DNA from: Athalassotoga sp049965695
GTDB taxonomy: Bacteria > Thermotogota > Thermotogae > Mesoaciditogales > Mesoaciditogaceae
DNA: 30,551 nucleotides
Reading direction: 5' to 3'
Assembly: GCF_049965695.1 (NCBI RefSeq)
Contig: NZ_JBMFWB010000022.1
Coordinates: 1 to 30,551, forward strand
How positions within the stretch are numbered: the stretch's first letter is position 1; every line of letters starts with the position of its first letter. Both the position numbers and the translations under genes were made by a program. Of this stretch, positions 18,059-24,794 are shown in pieces. The notes below the pieces were generated by a model. The model was not told the DNA's origin, searched no databases, and saw nothing but the letters and a program-made list of their open reading frames with translations.

Positions 18059-18559
18059 TTAGTATAGTATAGCATAATGTACCATAAAAGTTTGAGAATT
18101 AAGCATTTTCATATCGATGAACTTTAACTTGACATCTGTTTGAATCTGGCTTAACAGATCGATACCGTCAATCATAATTGGTTCATAAGTTATGTAAAGA
18201 TCGTCTACGAGTTTTTCTCTCATAAAAAGCGTGAATATCTCTTGACCACCAATGACGGCGGTTTGTGTGTAACCTAACTTATCTATCATTTCCAATATCT
18301 GGCCTGGAGGATTTGAAGTGTATATCAAATCATCTCGCCCAGATTCAAAAGGATTTCTTGTCATAACGATGTTAAGCCTACCTTTAAGAGGAGATTTGAG
18401 CGTTTCGAAAGTTTTTCTTCCCAAAATCACAACGCCGATATTTTTTGTGATATGCTTAAACCATTCAAGATCCTCTTTTGAGTTCCAGTCAATTGAAGCA
18501 TTGTTTGAGCGCGCAATTTTTCCGTTTACACTTAAAACCGCTATAAGATTAACTTTCAT
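18059..18559 (-). CDS. folA: Dihydrofolate reductase
   Basis: DHFR reduces dihydrofolate to tetrahydrofolate with NADPH. The 166-residue protein shows VNLIAVLSVNGKIA at the N-terminus, SKEDLEWFKHIT (the acidic residue expected in the first helix), VVILGRKTFETL and GRLNIVMTRNP (cofactor), VIGGQEIFTLFM, and KLVDDLYITYEPI. The pattern matches the diverged, dimeric T. maritima DHFR more than the E. coli type. ATG 18559 has AGGTGAT just upstream and an extended -10 behind it. It diverges from the methyltransferase operon across about 100 bp. The stop codon borders repeat copy A. Confidence 0.88.
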   Translation of the reverse strand: MKVNLIAVLSVNGKIARSNNASIDWNSKEDLEWFKHITKNIGVVILGRKTFETLKSPLKGRLNIVMTRNPFESGRDDLIYTSNPPGQILEMIDKLGYTQTAVIGGQEIFTLFMREKLVDDLYITYEPIMIDGIDLLSQIQTDVKLKFIDMKMLNSQTFMVHYAILY

Positions 18560-18578
18560 CGTTCATCACCTATCATAT

Positions 18579-18587
18579 TTTATACCA
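18579..18587 (-). promoter_or_regulatory. Extended -10 promoter (TGGTATAAA) of folA
   Basis: On the minus strand TGGTATAAA lies about 20 nt before the folA start. Transcription would begin around 18571, just at the AGGTGAT Shine-Dalgarno, giving a very short leader. The -35 is weak. Confidence 0.4.
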
Positions 18588-18608
18588 AGTCAGATCCAAA
18601 AATGGAAT

Positions 18609-18637
18609 TTGACTAAAATTCTTATATATGATATACT
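18609..18637 (+). promoter_or_regulatory. Sigma-70 type promoter of the methyltransferase operon
   Basis: TTGACT at 18609-18614 and TATACT at 18632-18637 are separated by 17 nt, the best canonical promoter in the window. The predicted start is near 18644, followed by AAAGGAG at 18649-18655 and the ATG at 18664. Confidence 0.7.
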
Positions 18638-18663
18638 CTTATAAAAAGAAAGGAGTTCTGAAT

Positions 18664-19206
18664 ATGGATCATGAACATTTCATGCATCACCAGCATTTCA
18701 ACAATGCGTTAAGAACATCGATGGTTGCTGATGTTTTAAAAACCATGCAACTGGAAATGAATGATGTTGTCTTTGATGTTGGTTCAGGAGATGGATTTTA
18801 TTCGAGTGAATTTGCGAAAGTGTGTAAAGCAGTTTTTTCGATAGATGAATACGAAAAAAATTTTGAAAGTCAAAACTACGCAAATGAAAAAATAAAAAAG
18901 ATATCTCAAAGTGTCTGCGAATGGATAAAGAAAAATGATTTTTCTGAAGCGACGCATGTTTTTTTCTCAAATTCTTTTCATGATATGGAATGTCAGGATG
19001 AGATATTGAGTGTGCTTTCAAAAAGTCTAAAAAAAGGGTCACATTTTGATTTGGTTGAGTTTAACCTTAAAGCACTTTTTGGTCCTCCAAAAAGCATTAG
19101 ATTTTCAAAAGAAATGCTCAAGGACAAAGTCGAACCTTATGTTTTCAAGGAAGTGAAATATGTAGAATTTAAGGATCATTATTTCATCTCTTTCGAAAAG
19201 ATCTAA
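18664..19206 (+). CDS. SAM-dependent methyltransferase-like protein, class I
   Basis: The 180-residue protein has motif I VVFDVGSGDGFYSSEF at about residues 38-53, then FSIDEYEKNF for the ribose-binding acidic residue, and FFSNSFHDM at motif IV, consistent with a class I Rossmann methyltransferase of the UbiE/Methyltransf_11 kind. The substrate is unknown. The N-terminus is rich in His (MDHEHFMHHQHF), which could bind a metal. ATG 18664 follows AAAGGAG with a 9-nt gap; the open frame upstream is 5' UTR. It is the first gene of an operon with a hydrolase and a NifX-like protein, and is separated from the hydrolase by 1 nt. Confidence 0.75.
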   Translation: MDHEHFMHHQHFNNALRTSMVADVLKTMQLEMNDVVFDVGSGDGFYSSEFAKVCKAVFSIDEYEKNFESQNYANEKIKKISQSVCEWIKKNDFSEATHVFFSNSFHDMECQDEILSVLSKSLKKGSHFDLVEFNLKALFGPPKSIRFSKEMLKDKVEPYVFKEVKYVEFKDHYFISFEKI

Positions 19207-19207
19207 A

Positions 19208-20116
19208 ATGTATCAAAAAGAAGGATTTGCCGAGTACAAGATTTCTCACGGATATGACTTTGATCTTTTGGAATTCGAAAGTCTTAAACCTTCAGGTGAT
19301 CCAAAAGTCGATCATGTCAGGGCCATTTTGTACAATTCGGATCATCCGAAGGGTGCGATAGTCTTCATTCATGGAACCGGTCAAAAAAATTTTGAACCTT
19401 TGATGTACTATCCTGAGAGATTTTCGCAAGCCGGATATACGACGATCATGCCTGTACTTCCCTACCATTTTGAAAGAACGCCTTTAGGCCAAAAAAGTGG
19501 CGTTGCTTTCATAAAGGGAACGGATGTTCAACTTGCCAAACGCTTTGACCAGGCTGTTACAGACGTGATAACGTGTGTAGACTATCTTGAAAATACAGGG
19601 TTTAAAAGCATCTACATAATGGGCTTTAGTTTTGGTGGAATGGTTTCGACGATAACGATGGCATTGGACAAAAGAATTGAAAAAGGTGTTTTTGTCGTAA
19701 CGGGTGGAAATTATGAATATATAACGTGGAAAAGCATCGCAACGAGAGTCTTAAGGGTCTCTTATGAAGAAAACAAATTTTGTAACCCAAAAGAATGTGA
19801 AAAAAAGCATAAATTGTTTGAGAAAGCGATCATGAATTTTACATCACTGACAATGCTTAAGGATATGCCACCATGTTTTACCTACGATCCATCTCTTTTT
19901 GCAAAGTTCATTTCGCCGAGGAAAACTCTTTTTTTCACCGCGATCTTTGATTTTTTCATACCGCGCAAATCGTCCGATGACCTTTGGAAAAGAATGGGAA
20001 AGCCTGAACGTTACGTGATTCCATCGGGTCATTTGAGTGCTCATCTCTTTTTTAAGCGTTTCATTTTGAATAAAAGTTTAGCATTTTTTCAAAACAAGGA
20101 GGAAGAAAAATGTTAA
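19208..20116 (+). CDS. Alpha/beta hydrolase (esterase-like)
   Basis: This 302-residue alpha/beta-hydrolase shows the oxyanion strand IVFIHGTGQKN at about residue 55, the nucleophile elbow GFSFGGMVS near 141, a likely acid in FTAIFDFFIPRK, and the catalytic His in IPSGHLSAHLFF. No signal peptide is visible, so it should act in the cytoplasm. The substrate is not evident; the family includes carbohydrate esterases and peptidase-like enzymes. It has no strong Shine-Dalgarno and probably depends on coupling with the methyltransferase 1 nt upstream. Its 3' end overlaps the next gene by 7 nt, and its last codons contain that gene's AGGAGGAAG ribosome binding site. Confidence 0.8.
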   Translation: MYQKEGFAEYKISHGYDFDLLEFESLKPSGDPKVDHVRAILYNSDHPKGAIVFIHGTGQKNFEPLMYYPERFSQAGYTTIMPVLPYHFERTPLGQKSGVAFIKGTDVQLAKRFDQAVTDVITCVDYLENTGFKSIYIMGFSFGGMVSTITMALDKRIEKGVFVVTGGNYEYITWKSIATRVLRVSYEENKFCNPKECEKKHKLFEKAIMNFTSLTMLKDMPPCFTYDPSLFAKFISPRKTLFFTAIFDFFIPRKSSDDLWKRMGKPERYVIPSGHLSAHLFFKRFILNKSLAFFQNKEEEKC

Positions 20117-20526
20117 TAGTTGTACCGGTTATGGGAAATGAAGGAATGAACGTCAACGTATCGGAACATTTCGGACATGCACCGTTTTTTGCTTTCGTTG
20201 AAGTGGAAGATGGGAAAATAACATCGGTCGAATTCAACGATAATCCCTTTGAGGGTAATCATTCGCAAGGAAGTGTGCCAAATTTCGTGATTCAAAGCGG
20301 GGCAAACGTGCTTATAGCCGGAAGCATGGGACAAAGAGCGTACGAAATCTTTGTACAAAACGGTATCGATGTTTATCCCTATGCAGAGGGTACTCTCAAG
20401 GAGGCAGTGGCATCCTATCTTTCTGGGAATCTTAAGTCCAATTACACAGGCGATCGTGCGCACGATCGTGAGGGCGGATGTTCCGGACATAAAGGCGAAT
20501 GTTCTGGGCACAATGACGAACAATGA
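20110..20526 (+). CDS. NifX/NifB-type dinitrogenase iron-molybdenum cofactor family protein
   Basis: The protein is 138 residues. The core matches the NifX/NifB C-terminal fold: MLIVVPVMGNEG, VSEHFGHAPFFAFVEVEDG at about 17-35, and GANVLIAGSMGQRAYEIFVQNGIDVY. Such stand-alone proteins are common in anaerobes that do not fix nitrogen, including Thermotoga, where the cofactor they handle is unclear. After a Ser/Asn linker the tail is rich in His and Cys (GGCSGHKGECSGHNDEQ), a likely metal-binding extension. No nif genes are nearby, so nitrogen fixation should not be inferred. It ends the methyltransferase-hydrolase operon. A perfect 18-bp palindrome lies in the linker region (20451-20468). Confidence 0.85.
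   Translation: MLIVVPVMGNEGMNVNVSEHFGHAPFFAFVEVEDGKITSVEFNDNPFEGNHSQGSVPNFVIQSGANVLIAGSMGQRAYEIFVQNGIDVYPYAEGTLKEAVASYLSGNLKSNYTGDRAHDREGGCSGHKGECSGHNDEQ
20451..20468. repeat. Perfect 18-bp palindrome inside the nifX-like gene
   Basis: CGATCGTGCGCACGATCG reads the same on both strands. It encodes part of the linker before the His/Cys tail and contains two GATC sites, potential targets of the Dam-type methylase in this window. Confidence 0.8.
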
Positions 20527-20548
20527 TGTAAAATTCATACCAAACAAA

Positions 20549-20768
20549 ATTCAAATTCCTAATTATCGCTCCGGCAGGTGCCTACAACAGCAGGTAGCGT
20601 GTGGCTCGTAGCACGTAGAAAAGAGATTAGAGTTTAGACATTAGAGATGGTTCGTAACGCGTGACGCGTAATCTGTAATCATACTACTCACTACTCACTC
20701 TTCACTTGTCACTGTTCACTGATCGAGGCATCCTGCCCTCCGCTTCGGTAAATAAGCATTCGGCTTTT
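20549..20768 (-). repeat. Intergenic inverted-repeat element, copy B, expanded by heptamers (~220 bp)
   Basis: On the minus strand the left end (20768 downward) reads AAAAGCCGAATGC, then TTACCGAAGCGGAGGGCAGG and ATGCCTCGA, matching copies A and C. The right end (about 20580-20549) reads CACCTGCCGGAGCGAT and AGGAATTTGAAT, also matching. The middle, absent from A and C, is a stretch of phased heptamers (20594-20724). Upstream of the left end, TGAATTCA is shared with copy C. This element and the hairpin at 20823 occupy most of the 434-bp gene-free region after the nifX-like gene. Confidence 0.7.
20594..20724. repeat. Four blocks of heptanucleotide tandem repeats
   Basis: Plus-strand blocks: 20594-20621, four units GTRGCNN-like; 20627-20647, three units TTAGANN; 20654-20681, four units GTRAYNN; 20683-20724, six units of consensus ACTNNTC (for example ACTACTC, ACTTGTC, ACTGTTC). 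That is seventeen heptamers in 131 bp with unit length exactly seven within each block. They resemble the heptameric STRR sequences of cyanobacteria. No coding frame is apparent. Confidence 0.8.
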
Positions 20769-20822
20769 AAGGTGAATTCAGTGTATCTAAAACGCTTTCA
20801 AAAGCACAAAACTCACTTCAAG

Positions 20823-20847
20823 GCGGAGAGCATCATCTTCTCCGCCG
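20823..20847 (+). terminator. Strong GC hairpin, possible terminator of the nifX-like operon
   Basis: GGCGGAGA (20823-20830) pairs perfectly with TCTCCGCC (20840-20847) around a 9-nt loop. The following GTCGTTATTT is a poor T tract, so intrinsic termination is plausible but not certain. It lies about 50 bp upstream of the rpsF promoter and would insulate it. Confidence 0.45.
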
Positions 20848-20898
20848 TCGTTATTTCAAAAAAGTTAGCATATTTTGTTTTCTAATTATAAAAATATA

Positions 20899-20907
20899 TG
20901 ATATAAT
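20899..20907 (+). promoter_or_regulatory. Extended -10 promoter (TGATATAAT) of the rpsF operon
   Basis: TGATATAAT is a perfect extended -10, identical to the one before the DUF721 gene. No clear -35 is present. Transcription should begin near 20914, giving a leader of about 47 nt before rpsF. Confidence 0.6.
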
Positions 20908-20913
20908 CATTTT

Positions 20914-20954
20914 ACCCGTCCTACATGTGTAGGACCAAATTGTCCATGGGAGGT
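20914..20954 (+). promoter_or_regulatory. Candidate S6:S18-binding ribosomal protein leader
   Basis: The leader begins ACCCG, then a perfect 8-bp hairpin GTCCTACA/TGTAGGAC with a TG loop (20919-20936), then GTCC and the GGGAGGT Shine-Dalgarno. CCC at 20915-20917 can pair with GGG at 20948-20950, hiding the ribosome binding site, and GGAC/GTCC offers an alternative pairing. Leaders of rpsF operons in many bacteria carry a hairpin beside a CCG element bound by the S6:S18 complex for autoregulation. CCG occurs at 20916-20918 here. Position and gene order fit; the exact match to the family model was not tested. Confidence 0.45.
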
Positions 20955-20960
20955 AAGTTT

Positions 20961-21371
20961 ATGAGGATTTACGAAACGCTGTTTATCATCGATCCGACTC
21001 TTGAAGAAGAGGCAAGAAACAAACTTGTCGATCGGGTTAAAAATCAGATCGAGGAAAAGATGCAGGGAAAGATAAGGCAGATAGACAGATGGGGGGTAAG
21101 ACAGTTAGCCTTCAAAGTTCAAAAATTCAACGAAGGCGATTACACCGTGATTCTGTTTGACGCCGATCCATCTCAGATTAAATCTCTCGAAGAGATGTAC
21201 AAGGTTATACCGGAAATTTTCAGACATCTTATTTTAAGAAGAGAAGATCTTGAAAAGCATCCCGTTTCACCAAAACAAGCCGAAGAAGTCGAAGAAGTTG
21301 CGGTAGCACAACCTGCTATGAATGTAGAGTCAAATGAGACCGAGATGCCAAAAGAGGTAGAGAATTCGTGA
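20961..21371 (+). CDS. rpsF: 30S ribosomal protein S6
   Basis: S6 binds 16S rRNA with S18 in the platform of the small subunit. The N-terminus MRIYETLFIIDPTLEE and the RQLAFKVQKFNEGDYTVILFDADP segment are typical. ATG 20961 follows GGGAGGT; an upstream ATG at 20925 falls within the leader hairpin. The 136-residue length includes a Glu/Val-rich C-terminal extension after about residue 100, as in other long S6 forms. The stop overlaps the GTG start of ssb. Order rpsF-ssb-rpsR is the common bacterial operon, with rplI following. Confidence 0.96.
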   Translation: MRIYETLFIIDPTLEEEARNKLVDRVKNQIEEKMQGKIRQIDRWGVRQLAFKVQKFNEGDYTVILFDADPSQIKSLEEMYKVIPEIFRHLILRREDLEKHPVSPKQAEEVEEVAVAQPAMNVESNETEMPKEVENS

Positions 21372-21793
21372 ATTACAACAAAGTAATACTTGTTGGAAGG
21401 ATAACGCAAGATCCACAAATGAGGACAGGCAACACTGGTAACGAAGTTGTGACTTTCAGCATTGCCGTGAACAGAAATTACTCAAAAGAAGATAAGCAAA
21501 CCGATTTCTTCAGAATAGTTTGTTTCGGCAAAAACGCTGAGTTTGTTGCTTCTTACATAAAAAAAGGAAGACTTCTGCTTGTAGATGGAAGTTTGAGAAA
21601 CAATTCTTGGACTGACAAAGAAGGTAAACAAAGGGTCACGACCGAGATTGTCGCAAGCAGAGTTCAGCCACTTGATAAAAAGAACGGTGCAGTTGAAGGA
21701 ACACAGGATGTTCCTTTAGAAGATCAATTGCCATCTCTTGACGAAGGAAATACAGATTCTTCTCAAGATGAAGATAACGATGTGCCATTTTAA
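21368..21793 (+). CDS. ssb: Single-stranded DNA-binding protein
   Basis: SSB coats single-stranded DNA in replication and repair and recruits partners through its tail. The OB fold shows NYNKVILVGRITQDPQMR, VVTFSIAVNRNY, FFRIVCFGKNAEFVASYIKKG, and WTDKEGKQRVTTEIVAS. An acidic linker leads to the C-terminal tip DEDNDVPF, the conserved partner-binding tail. It starts at GTG 21368, overlapping the rpsF stop as GTGA. Length is 141 residues, normal for the short Thermotogota SSB. Confidence 0.96.
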   Translation: MNYNKVILVGRITQDPQMRTGNTGNEVVTFSIAVNRNYSKEDKQTDFFRIVCFGKNAEFVASYIKKGRLLLVDGSLRNNSWTDKEGKQRVTTEIVASRVQPLDKKNGAVEGTQDVPLEDQLPSLDEGNTDSSQDEDNDVPF

Positions 21794-21817
21794 AGAAAAT
21801 GACGGAGGTTGATTTGA

Positions 21818-22078
21818 ATGAGTTATGATAGAGATTCAAATAAAAAAGAAAAAGAAAAAAGTAATTTCAGAAGGAAAACGAGGAAATGTTTTTTCTGCAC
21901 GAATGAAATAAATTACGTTGATTACAAAGACACGAGAACTTTGAAAAAATTTGTTAGCGATAAAGGAAAAATTCTTCCGAGAAGGATAACAGGAACGTGC
22001 GCGAAACACCAAAGGATGATCGCGGAAGCGATCAAGCGCTCAAGAGAAGCCGCGCTCACATCATATACAAAAGATTAA
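21818..22078 (+). CDS. rpsR: 30S ribosomal protein S18
   Basis: S18 pairs with S6 on the platform of the 30S subunit. The 86-residue protein has a Lys-rich N-terminus, then RKCFFCTNEINYVDYKD, LKKFVSDKGKILPRRITGTC and AKHQRMIAEAIKRSRE, all typical. CxxC followed by CxxH (CAKH) suggests a zinc-binding (C+) form of S18. The ATG follows CGGAGG. A hairpin overlapping the stop codon separates it from rplI. Confidence 0.96.
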   Translation: MSYDRDSNKKEKEKSNFRRKTRKCFFCTNEINYVDYKDTRTLKKFVSDKGKILPRRITGTCAKHQRMIAEAIKRSREAALTSYTKD

Positions 22079-22100
22079 GAGGCCTTCATTAGGCCTCTTT
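22077..22100 (+). terminator. Hairpin after rpsR, probable attenuating terminator
   Basis: AAGAGGCC (22077-22084) pairs perfectly with GGCCTCTT (22092-22099) around a 7-nt loop, followed only by T then GCG. The stem overlaps the rpsR stop. With such a short T run it may be a partial terminator or a processing site tuning expression of rplI and the genes beyond. Confidence 0.5.
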
Positions 22101-22125
22101 GCGTTACACGAATGGTGGTGGTAAA

Positions 22126-22569
22126 ATGAAAGTTTTGCTTTTGCAAGACGTTAAAGCCTTAGGCAGAACGGGCGAAATAGTAAATGTTTCCGATGGATAC
22201 GCAAGAAATTACCTTATACCTAAAAAAATTGCCGTCGAAGCAGATCAAAAGATCGTTGAAAAAGTTGAAAGAGAAAGAAAATCTGAAGAATTAAAAAAGA
22301 AGAAGGAAATAGAAGAGGCCAACAAAAAAATTTCGGAACTTATGAAAACAATTTTGGTCGTTAAAGCCAACTCAGGTGAAGAGAATAAATTGTATGGTTC
22401 TGTAACTTCTTCAGATGTCGCTGAAAAGATATCGGAATATCTTGGCGAGAGTTTTGATAGAAAGAATATAGAGATGGATCCCATAAAAGAACTCGGTACT
22501 TACGAAGTAAAAATAAAATTTGGAAATGGTTTATCCGGCAAGGTAAAAGTCAGGGTTGAAAAGAATTGA
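22126..22569 (+). CDS. rplI: 50S ribosomal protein L9
   Basis: L9 binds 23S rRNA and extends from the 50S surface. The N-domain MKVLLLQDVKALGRTGEIVNVSDGYARNYLIPKK (residues 1-34) is diagnostic. A long charged helix (about 41-75) then leads to the C-domain with KLYGSVTSSDVAE. ATG 22126 gives 147 residues, the family's usual size; an upstream start at 22099 would begin in the hairpin. GGTGGTGG is the likely ribosome binding site. The stop overlaps the TTG start of the RNase Z gene. Confidence 0.96.
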   Translation: MKVLLLQDVKALGRTGEIVNVSDGYARNYLIPKKIAVEADQKIVEKVERERKSEELKKKKEIEEANKKISELMKTILVVKANSGEENKLYGSVTSSDVAEKISEYLGESFDRKNIEMDPIKELGTYEVKIKFGNGLSGKVKVRVEKN

Positions 22570-23414
22570 ACATAATAATGTACTCAAAAGCGCTTTACTC
22601 CTCATGGATGTATTATTCGCCGGACAGAATGCTTATAGATTGTGGCGAGGGGGCAAGTACCTATCTGGGAAATAAATCTTTCGCCGTTCAAAGAGTTTTT
22701 CTTACCCATGGTCATGCAGATCACATAGCAGGTTTGTGGGGTCTTGTCAACACAAGAAATAACGCCATGGGAGATAAAGAAAAATCGCTTGAAATCTATT
22801 ATCCGAAAGGCAGCAAGTCTGTTGAAGAATTTCTTGACTTCATCTTGAAAGTGAATAACGATCTCAAATACATGCTCTCCATAAAACCTGTTGAGATCGG
22901 AGAAGAAATAGTTCTTCACAGAACAGGTGGCGTAAAAAGAGTTATAAGACCTTTCAGAACACATCACACGATAAACGAAATTAGTTTTGGATACAACATA
23001 TACGAGAGGCGTAAACATCTTAAAGAAAAGTACAGAGATCTCAGTCAAAATGAAATTCTTGACATGATAAAGAAATATGGCAGGGAAGAGATAACGGTCG
23101 ATTACGAACATAAAATATTGACTATAAGCGGGGATTCAACTCCAATTCCCGTAAAAGATGCTTACGAAACTGATCTTCTTATCCACGAATCGACTTTTTT
23201 AGATGAAGAAGACAGAAAAGGAAATAACCATTCTTCAGTTAAAGAAGTACTCAGGTTGTCAAAAGAGGCGAAGGTGAAATCTTTGATACTTTATCATATC
23301 TCAACAAGATATGAAAGGAACATAAAAAGATACATAAATAGGGCTATTGACGAAATTGGCGTTGATTTCCCTGTTCTTTACGTTCATCCTTCGAAGATCT
23401 TTACCCTAAAATGA
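22566..23414 (+). CDS. rnz: Ribonuclease Z (tRNA 3' endonuclease), Thermotoga type
   Basis: This metallo-beta-lactamase fold nuclease matures tRNA 3' ends. The protein opens directly with NIIMYSKALYSSWMYYSPDR and LIDCGEG, as in the T. maritima enzyme, instead of the longer N-terminus of other RNase Z proteins. Metal ligands: THGHADH at about residue 48, HHT near 140, the Asp of ISGDS, and HISTRY near the end. HESTF is also present. The T. maritima enzyme is known for cutting after an encoded CCA in many substrates. The start is TTG 22566, overlapping the rplI stop (TTGA); ATG 22578 is an alternative that would remove part of the conserved start. Confidence 0.92.
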   Translation: MNIIMYSKALYSSWMYYSPDRMLIDCGEGASTYLGNKSFAVQRVFLTHGHADHIAGLWGLVNTRNNAMGDKEKSLEIYYPKGSKSVEEFLDFILKVNNDLKYMLSIKPVEIGEEIVLHRTGGVKRVIRPFRTHHTINEISFGYNIYERRKHLKEKYRDLSQNEILDMIKKYGREEITVDYEHKILTISGDSTPIPVKDAYETDLLIHESTFLDEEDRKGNNHSSVKEVLRLSKEAKVKSLILYHISTRYERNIKRYINRAIDEIGVDFPVLYVHPSKIFTLK

Positions 23415-23427
23415 AAGGGTGATAAAT

Positions 23428-23865
23428 ATGGATCTCATATTTTGGATATTCCTTGGTGCTTTGATGTGCGTAACGGAAATTTTTATGCCAACTTTTTTTC
23501 TTTTCTGGTTCGGCCTTGGATCCTTTGCCGCCGCCATAACGTCTCTTTTTGCCGATTTGATGATTCAAATCATCGTTTTCATAGTTGTTTCGGCTATACT
23601 TGTGATATTTACCCGTCCTTTAGCGCTTAAAGTACTTCAAAGGAAGGACTCTCCAAGAAAGATAAGCATAGACGAAATTGTCGGTGAAAAAGCGCTCGTA
23701 ATTGAAACGATAGATTTTGAGAAAAACAGGGGTAAGGTGAAGGTAAATGGAGACATCTGGAGAGCTGTCACTGAAGACAACTCAATCGTAAACATCAACG
23801 AATATGTGACAATTTTAAAGGTTGATGGTACAAAGTTGATCGTCAGAAAGGAGGAAAAGAAATGA
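23428..23865 (+). CDS. NfeD-like membrane protein
   Basis: The 145-residue protein of the short NfeD class has two or three N-terminal hydrophobic helices (about residues 1-60), then a soluble OB-fold-like domain with DEIVGEKALVIETID, GKVKVNGDIWRAV and VTILKVDGTKLIVRK. NfeD proteins pair with SPFH proteins in membrane microdomains, and the next gene is such a partner, overlapping by ATGA. ATG 23428 is preceded by AAAGGGTGAT and is preferred to the GTG at 23419. Confidence 0.88.
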   Translation: MDLIFWIFLGALMCVTEIFMPTFFLFWFGLGSFAAAITSLFADLMIQIIVFIVVSAILVIFTRPLALKVLQRKDSPRKISIDEIVGEKALVIETIDFEKNRGKVKVNGDIWRAVTEDNSIVNINEYVTILKVDGTKLIVRKEEKK

Positions 23866-24794
23866 TACTTGGAATTGTTATCGGCGCTATAATAGCCCTT
23901 TTTTTGATCATCATCGCGATAACCGGAATAAAAATAGTAAGGCCCTTTCAAAGAGGCCTTGTGGAACGGCTGGGTAAATTCTCGAGAGAGGCACAATCCG
24001 GTCTTCAGTTTATAGTACCTTTCTTTGAGAGAATGATAAGAGTTGACATGAGGGAGCATTTCATAAATGTGCCGCCTCAGGAAGTTATAACCCGTGATAA
24101 CGTCGTCGTCTCAGTGGATGCGATAATATACTATCAGGTTTCAGACGCTTTCAAAGTCAATTACAACATTAAAGCATTTGAACCCGCAGCAACGATGCTT
24201 GCGCAGACCAACTTGAGAAACGTGATAGGCGAACTTGAACTTGATCAAACTCTCACATCAAGAGAGATGATCAATGCCAAACTTCGAGATACGCTTGATG
24301 AAGCAACAGATAAATGGGGAGTAAGAGTAACAAGAGTTGAAATAAAGAAGATAGAACCTCCCAAAGATATAACGGATGCCATGAGCCAGCAGATGAAAGC
24401 AGAGAGAACTAAAAGAGCTGCCATACTTGAATCAGAAGGTATAAAACAATCTCAAATTTTACAGGCTGAAGGACAAAAGCAATCTCAAATTCTAAAGGCA
24501 GAAGGAGACGCAACTGCAATACAAAGGATAGCGGACGCACAAAAATACAAATTTCAAACCGAGGCAGAAGGTCAAGCGGCAGCCATAAAACTTGTCTTTG
24601 ATTCAATTCATTCGGGAAATCCGACACCTGATCTTATAACCATAAAATATCTCGAAGCACTTCAGCAGGTGGCCAATGGGCAGGCAACGAAGATATTTCT
24701 GCCGTTTGAAACATCAGGCGTGCTCTCAAGTCTTGGCGCAATGGCTGAAATTTTCAAAAAAGAACCTTCAAAGGAGGAACCTAAAAAAAGTTGA
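23862..24794 (+). CDS. SPFH/band 7 membrane protein (QmcA/stomatin-like)
   Basis: One N-terminal membrane helix (about residues 3-24) is followed by the SPFH domain: IVRPFQRGLVERLGKFSREA, VDMREHFINVPPQEVITRDN, and SVDAIIYYQVSD. A long Ala/Glu/Lys-rich coiled-coil region after about residue 170 contains repeated KQSQILxAEG units. The end resembles QmcA (IKYLEALQQVANGQATKIFLPFE). Such proteins oligomerise in membrane domains and act in membrane protein quality control. Adjacent nfeD-like and SPFH genes are the standard pair, so the two products probably work together. The stop overlaps the start of the next membrane protein gene. Confidence 0.92.
   Translation: MILGIVIGAIIALFLIIIAITGIKIVRPFQRGLVERLGKFSREAQSGLQFIVPFFERMIRVDMREHFINVPPQEVITRDNVVVSVDAIIYYQVSDAFKVNYNIKAFEPAATMLAQTNLRNVIGELELDQTLTSREMINAKLRDTLDEATDKWGVRVTRVEIKKIEPPKDITDAMSQQMKAERTKRAAILESEGIKQSQILQAEGQKQSQILKAEGDATAIQRIADAQKYKFQTEAEGQAAAIKLVFDSIHSGNPTPDLITIKYLEALQQVANGQATKIFLPFETSGVLSSLGAMAEIFKKEPSKEEPKKS

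Noticed and set aside
20110..20526. Evidence for nitrogen fixation
   Set aside because: NifX/NifB-like domain proteins are widespread in non-fixing anaerobes and no nifHDK or nifB core is present.
20594..20724. CRISPR array
   Set aside because: Units are only 7 bp and contiguous, with no 25-35 bp repeats or spacers and no cas genes nearby.
22099..22125. Longer L9 start at 22099
   Set aside because: It begins in the terminator hairpin and adds residues before the conserved MKVLLLQDV start.
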